A stretch of 64,000 bases of DNA from Ectothiorhodospiraceae bacterium (GCA_024234875.1 JACKNM010000005.1:186001-250000); one strand, 5' to 3'; shown: positions 53,171-61,826, counted from the first letter of the stretch. Notes: generated by a model from the sequence alone, not told the origin. Numbers and translations are program-made.

Positions 53171-54223
53171 ATGAACAACGGTTTCGATGGGGTGCAGGCG
53201 CCGCGGTCGCGAGGGCGGTTGCACGCGGTGGCGCGGAAGGTGCGGGACAACCTGCCGGGCTCGATCGTCGCGGTCGCGCTGGCCGCCATGCTGGTCCCGA
53301 CACTGCTGACCGCCGGCCCCGACCGGCCGACCAAGTTCTCCAACCGCAACGGCGTCGCGAACACCCGCCACAACCTGACCCAGCGGCCACCGGACCAGAG
53401 CGGCGGTGTCATCAATGCCTCGTTGATGGACACCCAGCGCAACGACTACGACGAGGTGTGCGTCTACTGCCACACCCCTCACCAGGCCAATCGCCAGGTC
53501 GCCGCCCCGCTGTGGAACCGCACTGCGCCGACTCTCGACTACACGCGCTACGCGCCATCGCCCGGCTCGACCCTGACCGCGGCGGACGTGACCGATCCCG
53601 GCCCGAACTCGCTCACCTGCCTGTCGTGCCACGACGGCAGCGTCGGGATCGACTCGATCATCAACATGCCGAACGTGTCGCCGTGGACCGGGCAACCGTC
53701 GGCGAACTACGACGTGAGCCAGGAGACCGGGCAGAACAACGGGTTCCTGAACTCGTGGGGGAATCCGCAGCAGAACGTGAGCCACGTCTCGATGGGCGAC
53801 CAGACCGGCCAGCTCACCGGCAACGACAGCGCGGTCGGCTGCATGGCCTGTCACAGCAACACGCCCTTCGGCAACTCGATCGGCGGCAACGCCACCGACT
53901 TCGCGGCGTTCCTGATCAGCAAGGACCTCACCAACGACCATCCGATCGGCGTGCGTTTCCCGACCGCACCGGGGGCCGACTTCAACGCGCCTTCCGGGGT
54001 GCTCGCCGGTCGCGCGCTCTTCTACGACGGTGACGGCGACGGGCGCCCGGATCCCGAGGAAATCCGCCTCTACGACACCGGTGAGGGACCGGAGGTGGAG
54101 TGCGCATCGTGCCACGATCCTCACGGCGTGCCGTCGGCGGGGCCGGGGTCGCAGCACTACCGGAGCTTCCTGCGCGTCGACAACTCGCGAAGCGGGGTCT
54201 GTCTGACGTGCCATGCGAAGTGA
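53171..54223 (+). CDS. Secreted five-haem cytochrome c
   Basis: 350 residues from ATG 53171; ATGs at 53132 and 53150 are alternatives. A long basic N-region and one hydrophobic segment (SIVAVALAAMLVPTLLTAG) serve as signal. Five CXXCH motifs: CVYCH, CLSCH, CMACH, CASCH and CLTCH. Landmarks TRHNLTQ, CVYCHTPHQA, APLWNR, CLSCHDGSVGID, LTNDHPIGV, ECASCHDPHG and CLTCHAK place it in the same family as the four-haem proteins, with one haem (GCMACHSNTPFG) inserted in the middle. The mature chain is Asn/Gly/Ser-rich. It is the third member of the secreted family with its own transcription unit. Confidence 0.92.
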   Translation: MNNGFDGVQAPRSRGRLHAVARKVRDNLPGSIVAVALAAMLVPTLLTAGPDRPTKFSNRNGVANTRHNLTQRPPDQSGGVINASLMDTQRNDYDEVCVYCHTPHQANRQVAAPLWNRTAPTLDYTRYAPSPGSTLTAADVTDPGPNSLTCLSCHDGSVGIDSIINMPNVSPWTGQPSANYDVSQETGQNNGFLNSWGNPQQNVSHVSMGDQTGQLTGNDSAVGCMACHSNTPFGNSIGGNATDFAAFLISKDLTNDHPIGVRFPTAPGADFNAPSGVLAGRALFYDGDGDGRPDPEEIRLYDTGEGPEVECASCHDPHGVPSAGPGSQHYRSFLRVDNSRSGVCLTCHAK

Positions 54224-54582
54224 GGCCAGGGGGTCGATCGATCCCTCGCCTCGCAGGCGCCGCTCGCGAATCGACCCGCTCCGGTCCACGCCGGTGGCGG
54301 GTGAGTGGATTGCGCGCCCCACGTCCACGCGCTCCCTGCCGACCCGCCTGAATCCGTCGGTCGAGCCCCCGCCGACCCCCGCGCCGACGGGACGCGCACT
54401 CACCGGGCGGTGCCGCGGCCGCCGGCCGGGACGCGGTGCCCCTTGATCGAGCGCAATGCCGCCGGTGACGGACCCGGCACAATGACCACCGAGTCGAGCG
54501 GAAGGACCCGTGGGCGGCGCGCCTCACCGTGGCGGTGGTGCGGCCGGGCTCGGTCGCCGTTCGAAGCGTTGGAGGAGCCGAG
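54224..54582. other. 359-bp region between the five-haem gene and ccmI
   Basis: No gene is visible. It starts with a possible terminator hairpin (54231-54277). TTGAT-CGAG-CGCAA at 54443-54456 is a poor FNR-like match (8 of 10) and I give it little weight. CACAAT at 54479-54484 might be a -10 element for ccmI, without a recognisable -35. Confidence 0.4.
54231..54277 (+). terminator. Possible terminator hairpin after the five-haem gene
   Basis: GGGTCGAT (54231-54238) pairs perfectly with ATCGACCC (54270-54277), with a smaller GCCT/AGGC stem inside. It begins eight bases after the stop codon. No T-run follows. Confidence 0.35.
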
Positions 54583-55905
54583 GTGCTGACGTTCTGGCTG
54601 TTCGCCGCGGTCATGGTGGCGCTTGCCCTCACGGCCCTGCTGCCGTCGCTGCTCGGGCTGCGCCTGCCGCGGAGTGACGGCGACGACCGCAGCGCCGAGA
54701 TCGCGGTGTACCGCCAGCGCCTCGCCGAGCTCGACCAGCGGCTCGGCGCCGGCGAGGTCGATGCCGACGAGCACGCCGCGACTCGCACCGAGCTCGAGCG
54801 CGAGATGCTGAGCGACCTCGACGGCCGCGGCCCGGTCGCCGAGCGGACGGTGAATCCACTGCCCGCGGTCCTGGTCGCGTTCGCGGTGCCGATGGTGGCC
54901 TTCGGCATCTACCTCCAGCTCGGCGCCTTCGACAGCCTGCGCGACGGCGTCGGCACGCCGTCCCAGATTCCGGTGCGCGCGGCCGCTCCAGCCGCTCCCG
55001 CGCCGTCCGCGCCGGGCGGGGCGCCGGCGGCGCAGCTTCCCCACGGGGTCGAGGACATGGTGGCGCGGCTGCGCGAGCGCCTCACCGCCAATCCCGACGA
55101 CGTCGAGGGCTGGGTGATGCTGGGGCGCTCCTACGCCACCATGAACCGGTTGCCGGATGCCCGTGAGGCCCTGCTGGAGGCCGACCGGCGGGCGCCGAAC
55201 GAGCCACTGACGCTGGTTGCCCTGGCCGAGGTGGTCGCGGGCATCAACGGCAACCGGCTCGAGGGCGAGGCGACGGCGCTGATCGATCGCGCCCTGGCCA
55301 TCGCGCCGGAGTTCCCGCGTGCGCGCTGGCTCGCCGGTCTCGCCGCGTTCCAGCGTCAGGACCGCGAGGCCGCGGCCCGTCACTGGGAGGTCATCCTCCG
55401 CGTTCCAGGGTTGGAGGCGGCGGACGCCCAGCGCGTGCGTGACGCCATCGCCCGCGCGCGCGGTGCGCCGCCGGCAGTGGCCGCGGGGGCCCCGGCGGCA
55501 CGGCCGACCGCGGCCCCGCTCGCCGCTGCCGGGTCGCCGCCGTCGGCCGCCGCGGCGAGCGCGGCGGTCGCCGTGTCGGTCTCCGTCGATCCGGCGTTGG
55601 CCGCGCGCGCGTCGCCCGGCGATACCGTGTTCGTGTTCGCGCGCGCGGCCGACGGGCCCCGCATGCCGCTCGCGATCGTGCGTCGGACGGTGGCCGATCT
55701 GCCGTTCACGGTGACCCTGGACGACACGATGGCGATGATGCCGCAGATGCGGTTGTCCGCCTTTCCCGAGGTGGTGGTCGGCGCCCGCATCTCGGCCTCC
55801 GGCTCGGCCACCCCGACCCCCGGTGATCTCGAGGGCGCGAGCCCCGCGCTCGCCACCGCCACCACGAAGCGGGTAGACGTGCGCATCGATCGCGTGGTGG
55901 AGTGA
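54583..55905 (+). CDS. ccmI: CcmI (CycH), apocytochrome chaperone of System I cytochrome c maturation
   Basis: 440 residues. The GTG at 54583 follows GGAGG at seven bases. Two membrane helices (about 3-22 and 92-112) flank a short cytoplasmic coiled coil (VYRQRLAELDQRLGAGEVDA). A periplasmic TPR domain (about 150-275, LGRSYATMNRLPDAREALLE) and a C-terminal beta domain (about 315-440, VSVDPALAARASPGDTVFVF) complete the CcmI plan. CcmI holds apocytochrome c for the CcmF/H haem lyase. The gene stands alone here with no other ccm gene. System II genes ccsA and resB occur in the same window, so this genome seems to have both systems. Confidence 0.92.
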   Translation: MLTFWLFAAVMVALALTALLPSLLGLRLPRSDGDDRSAEIAVYRQRLAELDQRLGAGEVDADEHAATRTELEREMLSDLDGRGPVAERTVNPLPAVLVAFAVPMVAFGIYLQLGAFDSLRDGVGTPSQIPVRAAAPAAPAPSAPGGAPAAQLPHGVEDMVARLRERLTANPDDVEGWVMLGRSYATMNRLPDAREALLEADRRAPNEPLTLVALAEVVAGINGNRLEGEATALIDRALAIAPEFPRARWLAGLAAFQRQDREAAARHWEVILRVPGLEAADAQRVRDAIARARGAPPAVAAGAPAARPTAAPLAAAGSPPSAAAASAAVAVSVSVDPALAARASPGDTVFVFARAADGPRMPLAIVRRTVADLPFTVTLDDTMAMMPQMRLSAFPEVVVGARISASGSATPTPGDLEGASPALATATTKRVDVRIDRVVE

Positions 55906-55957
55906 GCCTCGTGGCGTGACGTCCGACGGGCGCGCCCTTCACCACGCGGAGGATGCG

Positions 55958-57049
55958 ATGCGCGACTCGAGACCGTCCCCACGCGCCAGCCGTGCCGCCG
56001 GCAGCAACCGGCGTCGATCATGGGCGGCGGTCGGCTCGGTCGCGCTGCTCGCGGTGGCTGGCTGCGTGCCGATGGCGGATCGCGACCGCGGTGGCGCCGT
56101 TGCGCATCCGCCGGCCGGGGTCGGCGAGCGCATCGTCGACACCCACGACGGCGCCCTGATCGGATACTCGGAGCTGATCGCGCGCGCCACCGCGGCCGAC
56201 GTCCTCTACCTCGGCGAGAAGCACGACAACCCCTGGCACCACGTCGCTCAGCGCGCGGTGGTCGCCGACCTCGTCGGGCAGGGCTTGCGGCCGGCGGTCG
56301 GGCTGGAGATCGTGCCGCGCGACGCCGACCCGGCGCTGGCGGCCTACGTCTCCGGTGCGCAGACCGACACCGCGCTGGCGGAGCAGACCCTGCGCGAGGC
56401 CCTCGGCTGGACCGCCGACGACGATTCGCGATGGGCGCGATACGGGCCGCTGCTGGAGCTCGCGCGGGCCCATCGCCTGTTCGCATTCGGGATCGACCTG
56501 CCGGTCGAGCTGCGCCGGCGCATGACGCGCTCGGGCGTCGGCGGCCTGGATGCGACGGAGCGTGCGCGTCTGCCGATGACGCTGGCCGAGGATCCGGCCT
56601 ATGCGGCGTTGATGACCGCGCGCCTGCGCCAGATGCACTGTGGGCACGGCGACGCTCGCTACCTGGGCCGACTGCTCGACGTGTGGACGGCGCGCAACGA
56701 GACCATGGCCGACGCGGTGGCCGCGGCGACCGCCCACGGCAAGCCGGTGGTGGTGGTCGTCGGCACCGGGCACCTGCACCACGACCGCGGCCTCTACGAG
56801 CGGGCGGCGCGACGACCGCAAGTCGGCACCCAGCTCAATCTCGGGATGCGCGAGGCCGCGCCCGACGGGTCGACCCCCGGTGACGTGACCTCGACGCTCG
56901 AGTTCGCGGGTGCACGCTTCGCGCCCAATCACCACCTCGTGTGGATCACGCCGCGGGTCGACGACGGTGGCGTCGACCCTTGTGAGATGTTCCGCAAGCG
57001 CACGCCGGCGGCGGGTCGGTCGGCGAGTGACGGGGCGAGCCGCGGATGA
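55958..57049 (+). CDS. ChaN-like haem/iron-related lipoprotein
   Basis: 363 residues. The ATG lies five bases after GGAGG, and a lipobox (VALLAVAGC) makes it a lipoprotein. The ChaN/DUF399 domain (about 60-290) shows VLYLGEKHDNPWHHVAQ, VGLEIVPRDADP, LREALGW and the conserved RNETMADAV near VVVVVGTGHLHHDRGL. ChaN-family proteins bind haem as a face-to-face dimer and are linked to iron uptake. In a genome with this many c-type cytochromes, a role in haem or iron supply fits. Its stop overlaps the start of the next gene (ATGA). Confidence 0.87.
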   Translation: MRDSRPSPRASRAAGSNRRRSWAAVGSVALLAVAGCVPMADRDRGGAVAHPPAGVGERIVDTHDGALIGYSELIARATAADVLYLGEKHDNPWHHVAQRAVVADLVGQGLRPAVGLEIVPRDADPALAAYVSGAQTDTALAEQTLREALGWTADDDSRWARYGPLLELARAHRLFAFGIDLPVELRRRMTRSGVGGLDATERARLPMTLAEDPAYAALMTARLRQMHCGHGDARYLGRLLDVWTARNETMADAVAAATAHGKPVVVVVGTGHLHHDRGLYERAARRPQVGTQLNLGMREAAPDGSTPGDVTSTLEFAGARFAPNHHLVWITPRVDDGGVDPCEMFRKRTPAAGRSASDGASRG

Positions 57050-58503
57050 GCCGGCGACGGGCGGCGCCCATCGCGCGTACCCGCCGGCGGCGGGGGGCGT
57101 GGCTGACCCCGCTCGGGGCGGCCGGCGAGGTCACCGGCTCGTGCTATCTGCTGGAAGCGGGCGGCCATCGGGTGTTGCTCGAGTGCGGCCTGTTCCAGGG
57201 CGGTTACGCGGCGGAGCGGCGCAACGCGGCCGCGTTGCGATTCGATCCGGCCGACATCGACGCCATCGTCCTCTCCCACGCCCACCTCGACCACTCCGGA
57301 CTCCTGCCACGCGTGGTGCGCGCGGGCTACTCGGGCCCCGTCTACGCCACGCCGGCGACCATCGATCTGTTGCAGGTCATGCTGCGTGACGCCGCCCACC
57401 TGCAAGAGCGGGACGCGGAATGGGAGAACAAGCGCCGTCGCCGCGCCGGCCGTGACCCCATCGAGCCGCTCTACACCGTGGCCGACGCGGAGGCGACCCT
57501 CGAGCTCTGCGTCCCGGTCGACTACCACCGGCCGACCGCCATCCTCGACGACCTCACGCTGACCTACCACGACGCCGGCCACATCCTCGGGTCGGCGGTG
57601 GTCGATCTCCGCGTCGTCGCGGAGGGGCGGCCGGTGCGAGTGGTCTTCTCCGGCGACCTCGGCAACGCCGAGACGGCGTTGCTGCGCGACCCGGAATCGG
57701 TCGACGGTGCGGACCTGATGCTGGTCGAGTCGACGTACGGCGACCGCGATCACCGCCCGATCGGCGAGACGATCGAGGAGCTGGCCGAGGCGCTGGCCGC
57801 CGCCGCGGCCAGCGGCGGCAACGTCATCGTGCCGGCGTTCGCGGTCGGTCGGACGCAGGAGCTGCTCTACCGACTCGGCACGCTCCACCGCCAGGGGCGC
57901 ATGCCGCAGCAGCGGGTCTTCCTCGACAGTCCGATGGCGATCGCCGCCACCCGGGTCTACCGCCGTCATTCGGAGCTCCTCGACGCCGCCGGACGCGAGC
58001 GTCTCGGTGATGGTCTCGGGTCGCCGCAGGACTGGCTGCCACAGCTCCGCTTCGCCGAGACCCCGGAGGAGTCGATGGCGATCAACAAGATCAGTGGCGG
58101 CGCGGTGGTGATCGCGGGCAGTGGGATGTGCAACGGCGGCCGGGTCCGCCACCACCTCAAGTACAACCTCTGGCGCCGCGAGGCCCACGTCGTGATCTGC
58201 GGCTTCCAGGCCGCGGGCACGCCCGGTCGCGCCCTGGTCGACGGGGCGCGCAAGGTCCGGCTGCTCGGCGCCGAGATCGCGGTGCGCGCCGCGATCCACA
58301 CCCTCGGTGGGTTCTCCGCCCACATGGGTCAGTCGGGGCTGGTGCGCTGGGTCGGGCGGGCGCACGACCCGACGCCACGCCTGCACCTGGTCCACGGGGA
58401 GCCCGAGAAGCAAGCCGCGCTCGCCGAGCGTATCGCGCGCGATCTCGGGCACGCTGCGACCCCCGTGGTGGAGGGCAAGCGCATCGCCATCGAGCCGGTG
58501 TGA
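57046..58503 (+). CDS. Beta-CASP metallo-beta-lactamase-fold ribonuclease
   Basis: 485 residues. The metallo-beta-lactamase core has the zinc motif LSHAHLDHSG, the later ligands YHDAGHILGSA and VVFSGDLGN, then a beta-CASP domain (about 240-385) with NVIVPAFAVGRTQELLYRLG and GSGMCNGGRVRHHL. A C-terminal block follows with GGFSAHMGQSGL and LVHGEPEKQAAL. This is the plan of CPSF73-like bacterial RNases that cut or trim RNA. The protein carries all the zinc ligands. It is translationally coupled to the ChaN-like gene, a pairing whose biological sense is unclear. Confidence 0.92.
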   Translation: MSRRRAAPIARTRRRRGAWLTPLGAAGEVTGSCYLLEAGGHRVLLECGLFQGGYAAERRNAAALRFDPADIDAIVLSHAHLDHSGLLPRVVRAGYSGPVYATPATIDLLQVMLRDAAHLQERDAEWENKRRRRAGRDPIEPLYTVADAEATLELCVPVDYHRPTAILDDLTLTYHDAGHILGSAVVDLRVVAEGRPVRVVFSGDLGNAETALLRDPESVDGADLMLVESTYGDRDHRPIGETIEELAEALAAAAASGGNVIVPAFAVGRTQELLYRLGTLHRQGRMPQQRVFLDSPMAIAATRVYRRHSELLDAAGRERLGDGLGSPQDWLPQLRFAETPEESMAINKISGGAVVIAGSGMCNGGRVRHHLKYNLWRREAHVVICGFQAAGTPGRALVDGARKVRLLGAEIAVRAAIHTLGGFSAHMGQSGLVRWVGRAHDPTPRLHLVHGEPEKQAALAERIARDLGHAATPVVEGKRIAIEPV

Positions 58504-58521
58504 CGCCGACCGCCCTGGCGA

Positions 58522-58550
58522 TTGTGCATCGCAGGGTGGGGGAGTATGTT
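58522..58550 (+). promoter_or_regulatory. Sigma-70-type promoter of the small secreted protein gene
   Basis: -35 TTGTGC (58522-58527), 17-base spacer, -10 TATGTT (58545-58550). The start would be near 58557, about 54 bases before the ATG. Confidence 0.5.
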
Positions 58551-58610
58551 GCGCCGGCTTCGGGGCCGCGTGGCTCCCGGGGCCTTTCCTCAACTCTCCG
58601 GAGAAACCCC

Positions 58611-58859
58611 ATGCGGTTGCGTCACGTCCTGATGGTCGTGTGCCTCTCGCTGTCCGCCAATCTGGCGGCGGCTGACTACCCTGCCACCCTGGCCCGCGTC
58701 GACGAGCTGGTCGCCAAGAGCACCGATCTCGACGAGTCCACCAAGAAGATGGTCGAGGAGCTGCGTGCCGAGGCGGAGAAGGAGAGCGCCGCCGGCAAGG
58801 AAGGCAAGGCGATGGACGCGCTGAACCAGGCGCTCCTGCTGCTCGGAGCCTTCAACTGA
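58611..58859 (+). CDS. Small secreted helical protein of unknown function
   Basis: 82 residues. The ATG follows GGAGAA at seven bases. A signal peptide (VLMVVCLSLSANLAAA) leaves a mature peptide of about 60 residues that is charged and probably wholly helical (ARVDELVAKSTDLDESTKKM, then VEELRAEAEKESAAGKEGKA). No cysteine is present in the mature part. I recognise no family; similar short helical exports are sometimes seen among stress or lipoprotein-like factors. It has its own promoter and a hairpin 30 bases after the stop, so it is a free-standing gene. Confidence 0.8.
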   Translation: MRLRHVLMVVCLSLSANLAAADYPATLARVDELVAKSTDLDESTKKMVEELRAEAEKESAAGKEGKAMDALNQALLLLGAFN

Positions 58860-58889
58860 GTCCGATGTCGTCGCCCGACGGCATCCGCC

Positions 58890-58913
58890 GGCCGCCGCCG
58901 CAGGGCGGCGGCC
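58890..58913 (+). terminator. Hairpin after the small secreted protein gene
   Basis: GGCCGCCGCC (58890-58899) pairs perfectly with GGCGGCGGCC (58904-58913) around a four-base loop, 30 bases after the stop codon. No T-run follows. Confidence 0.5.
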
Positions 58914-59157
58914 GATCCCTCGCGACCACCACGCCGCACTCGTTCCACGCGCGCTCCCGCGCGCCGAGCCCAGGCGACCGAGGTTCCGCCCGCGCGGCTC
59001 CGTAATCGTCTGGAAAGCCTTCGCCCATAGCCTGCACTGCACTGCGGCCCGCCCTCGGCGGAGTGAGCCGACGCGGTCTCGTAGACCGACCGCACGGCTC
59101 GCCTCGACGTCGAGCGCCCGCGGTTGCATCGATCATCCCCATGCAGGTCCCAAGGAC

Positions 59158-60600
59158 ATGAACAAGCTCGCCGCCCTGGTGCCCCTGCTCGCGCTCGGCA
59201 TTCCTGCCGGCGCCAGCACCGTCTACGGCACACTCAACAACTTCGACACCGTCAACGACACCGGCCAACCCTGCCACGGTTTCGAGATCGAGCTCGACGA
59301 TCTCCACAGCACCGACATCACCTACACCTACGATTACAACCACTACGGCAAGCCGAGCATCCGCGAGGACAACAGCGACCCCGCGCACCCGAAGGTGTTC
59401 ATCCGCTACGCGAGCGCGAAGGACGTCAACGGCAACTTCCTCGCGTTCACCGCGGTTCCGAGCGCTCCGATCTCACCGACCAACGGCCATCAGTGCACCA
59501 ACCCGGCGGTGAACCTCGGCTGCGAGCACTTCGGTGTCGGCTATCGCACGCCGCCGAGCCTCGCTCGCTACAACTGGCTGGTGGACGACGGGCAGGGCAA
59601 TCTGGTGCTGGGCCCGCCGGTGAACCTCTCGACCCCGACCTGGACCTACGTGCCACCGGCGCCGAACCAGCCGGCGGTGGTCGAGGCGCGGGTGGTGGCA
59701 CCGCCCGCACCGGAGGTCCATCCGAAGGAGTTCGGCGAGGCGACCTGGGTCAAGGCGATCAAGACCACCACCCACAACAATCGTGAGGTCGAGCTCCGAG
59801 ATCTGGTCTCCGACGACCCCGACCGCGACGACGATCGCAACTGGCGCAACGGCGAGCCGGCCGAGGTCGAGACCGAGTGGTACCTCCTGCAACAGGAGTT
59901 CGCGAAGCCCGGCGAGGGACGTGACGAGCTCGGCGGCGCGCCCGAGGAGCTCGAGGGCGGCGACGAGGTGGTCACTCGGCGATACGAGTTCTACCAGTAC
60001 GCCGGGCCGTACGACCCCGAGTCCAACGAGGCGCTCTGCGACGAGTATCCGCAGCAGGACCCGGTGAAGCCCGAGTGTGACACCGAGCTCCTCGGTGACT
60101 ACATCGGTGCGCAGATGGGCGGTTTCGACGCCGAGGCGGCACTCGGGCTCATCGACAACATCCAGGACGGCACGGTGGGCGAGTCGTTCGTCGACCGGAC
60201 CGTGGCCGTCGGCGGCAACACGCCGTACCTCACCACGGTCACGCTCGGCGCTCTCCCTCCGGGGCTGGCCCTCGACACCGAGACCGCGGTGCTGTCGGGG
60301 GAGCCGACCCTGGCCGGGGTCTACGGCTTCACCGTCCACGTGCTCGACGCCGACGGCTCCGACGTCGCACGAGCGTACGAGGTTCGCATCGCGCCGGCGG
60401 CGGTGGTGGTGGTGCCGGGCGATGCGGACGCCGACGGAGACGTCGACCTCGACGACCTGGGGCTGATGCGGGTGCGCTTCGGTCAGCCGGCGGTCGGAGC
60501 CGACGACCCCTACGACCTGAATGGGGACGGCGTGGTCAACGTGCTCGACTACCGAAGCGCAATCAATCTGTGCACGCGCCCGCGCTGCGCGCTGAACTGA
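59158..60600 (+). CDS. Secreted protein with Ig-like and dockerin domains
   Basis: 480 residues with a signal peptide (LAALVPLLALGIPAGA). Residues about 20-330 form a large extracellular region I cannot assign (segments such as DITYTYDYNHYGKPSI and TRRYEFYQYAGPYD). A putative Ig (He_PIG-like) domain follows (about 335-415, LGALPPGLALDTETAVLSGE). The C-terminus is a dockerin type I: two calcium-loop helices, DADADGDVDLDDLGLMRVRF and DLNGDGVVNVLDYRSAINLC. Dockerins bind cohesins, and the very next gene encodes a cohesin-like protein, so the two probably associate outside the cell. Confidence 0.85.
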   Translation: MNKLAALVPLLALGIPAGASTVYGTLNNFDTVNDTGQPCHGFEIELDDLHSTDITYTYDYNHYGKPSIREDNSDPAHPKVFIRYASAKDVNGNFLAFTAVPSAPISPTNGHQCTNPAVNLGCEHFGVGYRTPPSLARYNWLVDDGQGNLVLGPPVNLSTPTWTYVPPAPNQPAVVEARVVAPPAPEVHPKEFGEATWVKAIKTTTHNNREVELRDLVSDDPDRDDDRNWRNGEPAEVETEWYLLQQEFAKPGEGRDELGGAPEELEGGDEVVTRRYEFYQYAGPYDPESNEALCDEYPQQDPVKPECDTELLGDYIGAQMGGFDAEAALGLIDNIQDGTVGESFVDRTVAVGGNTPYLTTVTLGALPPGLALDTETAVLSGEPTLAGVYGFTVHVLDADGSDVARAYEVRIAPAAVVVVPGDADADGDVDLDDLGLMRVRFGQPAVGADDPYDLNGDGVVNVLDYRSAINLCTRPRCALN

Positions 60601-60667
60601 ACCGGTGAACGAACCCGGGCCGGTCTCGACGATGCTCGGTGACCGGCCCTCGAGAGGAATCACGACG

Positions 60668-61291
60668 ATGAACCCACGCTCTCTGGTACTGCTGGCAACC
60701 GTCCTCGGTGCCGGTGCAAGCGCCGGCGCCGCGCAGGCCGCCACCATCGCGGTGGACATGGTCCCCGGCGGCGCGGTGCAGGCGTCGCGCACCCTCGCCC
60801 CCGGCGACAGCTTCAGCCTCGACATCGTGGTGAGCGACGTCGCCGATCTGGCGGGCTTCGAGCTCGCGCTCGACTTCGATCCGGCCATCCTCGGCGCGAC
60901 CTCGCTCACCTCCGGGCTCGTGTTCGGCCCGCTCGACACCTTCCCGCTGGTCGCGAGCATCGGGGTCGGCACGCTCGCCTTCGCCGAGGTGTCGCTCGCC
61001 CCGCTCGGCCTCGACCTGGTCGGGCCGACGGTGCTCGCCACCGTGAGCTTCGACGTCCTCGCCGCCGGCACCACCGCGCTCGATCTCCACGACGTGCTGC
61101 TGTCCGACTCGCTCGCCGGCGCGATCGGCCCGGTGGTCGAGGCCGATGGCCAGCTCACGGCGGAGCGACCCGCGAGCACGGTCGACGAGCCGCTCCCGCT
61201 CGCGCTGCTGGCCGGTGGCGGGCTGCTCGGGCTGGTCGGACGTCGGCGCCACGGCGGGCGACCGGACGCGGCTGGCGACGGCGGGCGGTAG
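60668..61291 (+). CDS. Cohesin-like surface protein with PEP-CTERM-like tail
   Basis: 207 residues. Signal peptide SLVLLATVLGAGASAGAAQA; a cohesin-like domain (about 25-150; SFSLDIVVSDVADLAGFELA, DFDPAILGATSL); and a C-terminal sorting tail with a short acidic/proline motif (VDEPLP), a hydrophobic helix (LALLAGGGLLGLVG) and basic residues (RRRH). The tail is the PEP-CTERM plan recognised by exosortase, although the usual PEP is replaced by DEPLP. Exosortase substrates are found with exopolysaccharide systems. The gene follows the dockerin gene by 67 bases on the same strand. Confidence 0.83.
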   Translation: MNPRSLVLLATVLGAGASAGAAQAATIAVDMVPGGAVQASRTLAPGDSFSLDIVVSDVADLAGFELALDFDPAILGATSLTSGLVFGPLDTFPLVASIGVGTLAFAEVSLAPLGLDLVGPTVLATVSFDVLAAGTTALDLHDVLLSDSLAGAIGPVVEADGQLTAERPASTVDEPLPLALLAGGGLLGLVGRRRHGGRPDAAGDGGR

Positions 61292-61364
61292 TCGGCCGCC
61301 GCCGGCCCGATCAGTCGTGGGCGCCGGGCGCTCGGCGCCCACGCCGCGTCGCCGCTCGAGTCAC

Positions 61365-61454
61365 GAGTGAGACTTTCGTCACTGTCGGTGCACCCCGGAG
61401 CTCCTAAGGTCGACCCTGACGGGTGACTGGCCCGGAGCTCAGGAGGACGAGCCG
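61365..61454 (+). promoter_or_regulatory. Duplicated upstream region of RiPP precursor 1
   Basis: About 90 bases before precursor 1 align with the 86 bases before precursor 2 (61961-62046). Shared blocks are TGAGAC, TCACTGTC, TCCTA, GGGTGACTG, CCCGGA and GGAGGACG-GCCGATG. The conserved blocks probably hold a promoter; the -10 may lie at the TCCTA block. Confidence 0.5.
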
Positions 61455-61826
61455 ATGACGCAGTCGGGAGACCAAGGCGATCCCCGTGACCGGATCATCG
61501 CCGCCGCGGTGGCCGACCCCGCGGTCCGTCAGGCGCTCAAGACCGATCCGCGCGGCACCATCCGCCGCATCGTCGGGACCGAGGTCCCGGCGGGCGTGGA
61601 GGTGGAGGTGCTCGAGGAGCGAGCCGACAAGATCTACCTCGTGCTCCCGGCCGAGTCCGGCGGCGAGCTGAGCGACGACGATCTCGACGCGGTGGCGGGC
61701 GGTGCCGGCATGTGGAGTCTCGCGCTGTCCTCGACGCGGATCTCGCGGGGGCTGACCTCGACGCCGTACATGACCGACGTCATCACCGGCCCCACGTCGC
61801 ACGGCAAGCTGAATCCCTACGGCTGA
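61455..61826 (+). CDS. NHLP-type RiPP precursor peptide 1
   Basis: 123 residues. The leader is a nitrile-hydratase-alpha-like (NHLP) domain: DRIIAAAVADPAVRQALKTD, RGTIRRIVG, VEVEVLEERADKIYLVLPAE and DDDLDAVAGG. It ends in a double-glycine cleavage site. The 40-residue core begins AGMWSLALSSTRISRG and contains about ten Ser/Thr, two Tyr, one Trp, one His and no Cys. NHLP leaders recruit RiPP enzymes (lanthipeptide synthetases, azole cyclases, radical SAM enzymes) and double-Gly peptidase exporters. No such enzyme is in the window. The lack of Cys excludes thioether lanthipeptides and thiazoles. AGGAGGAC lies six bases before the ATG. Confidence 0.88.
   Translation: MTQSGDQGDPRDRIIAAAVADPAVRQALKTDPRGTIRRIVGTEVPAGVEVEVLEERADKIYLVLPAESGGELSDDDLDAVAGGAGMWSLALSSTRISRGLTSTPYMTDVITGPTSHGKLNPYG

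Noticed and set aside
54443..54456. FNR-like sequence TTGAT-CGAG-CGCAA upstream of ccmI
   Set aside because: The right half-site has two mismatches in the key ATCAA; it is likely chance.
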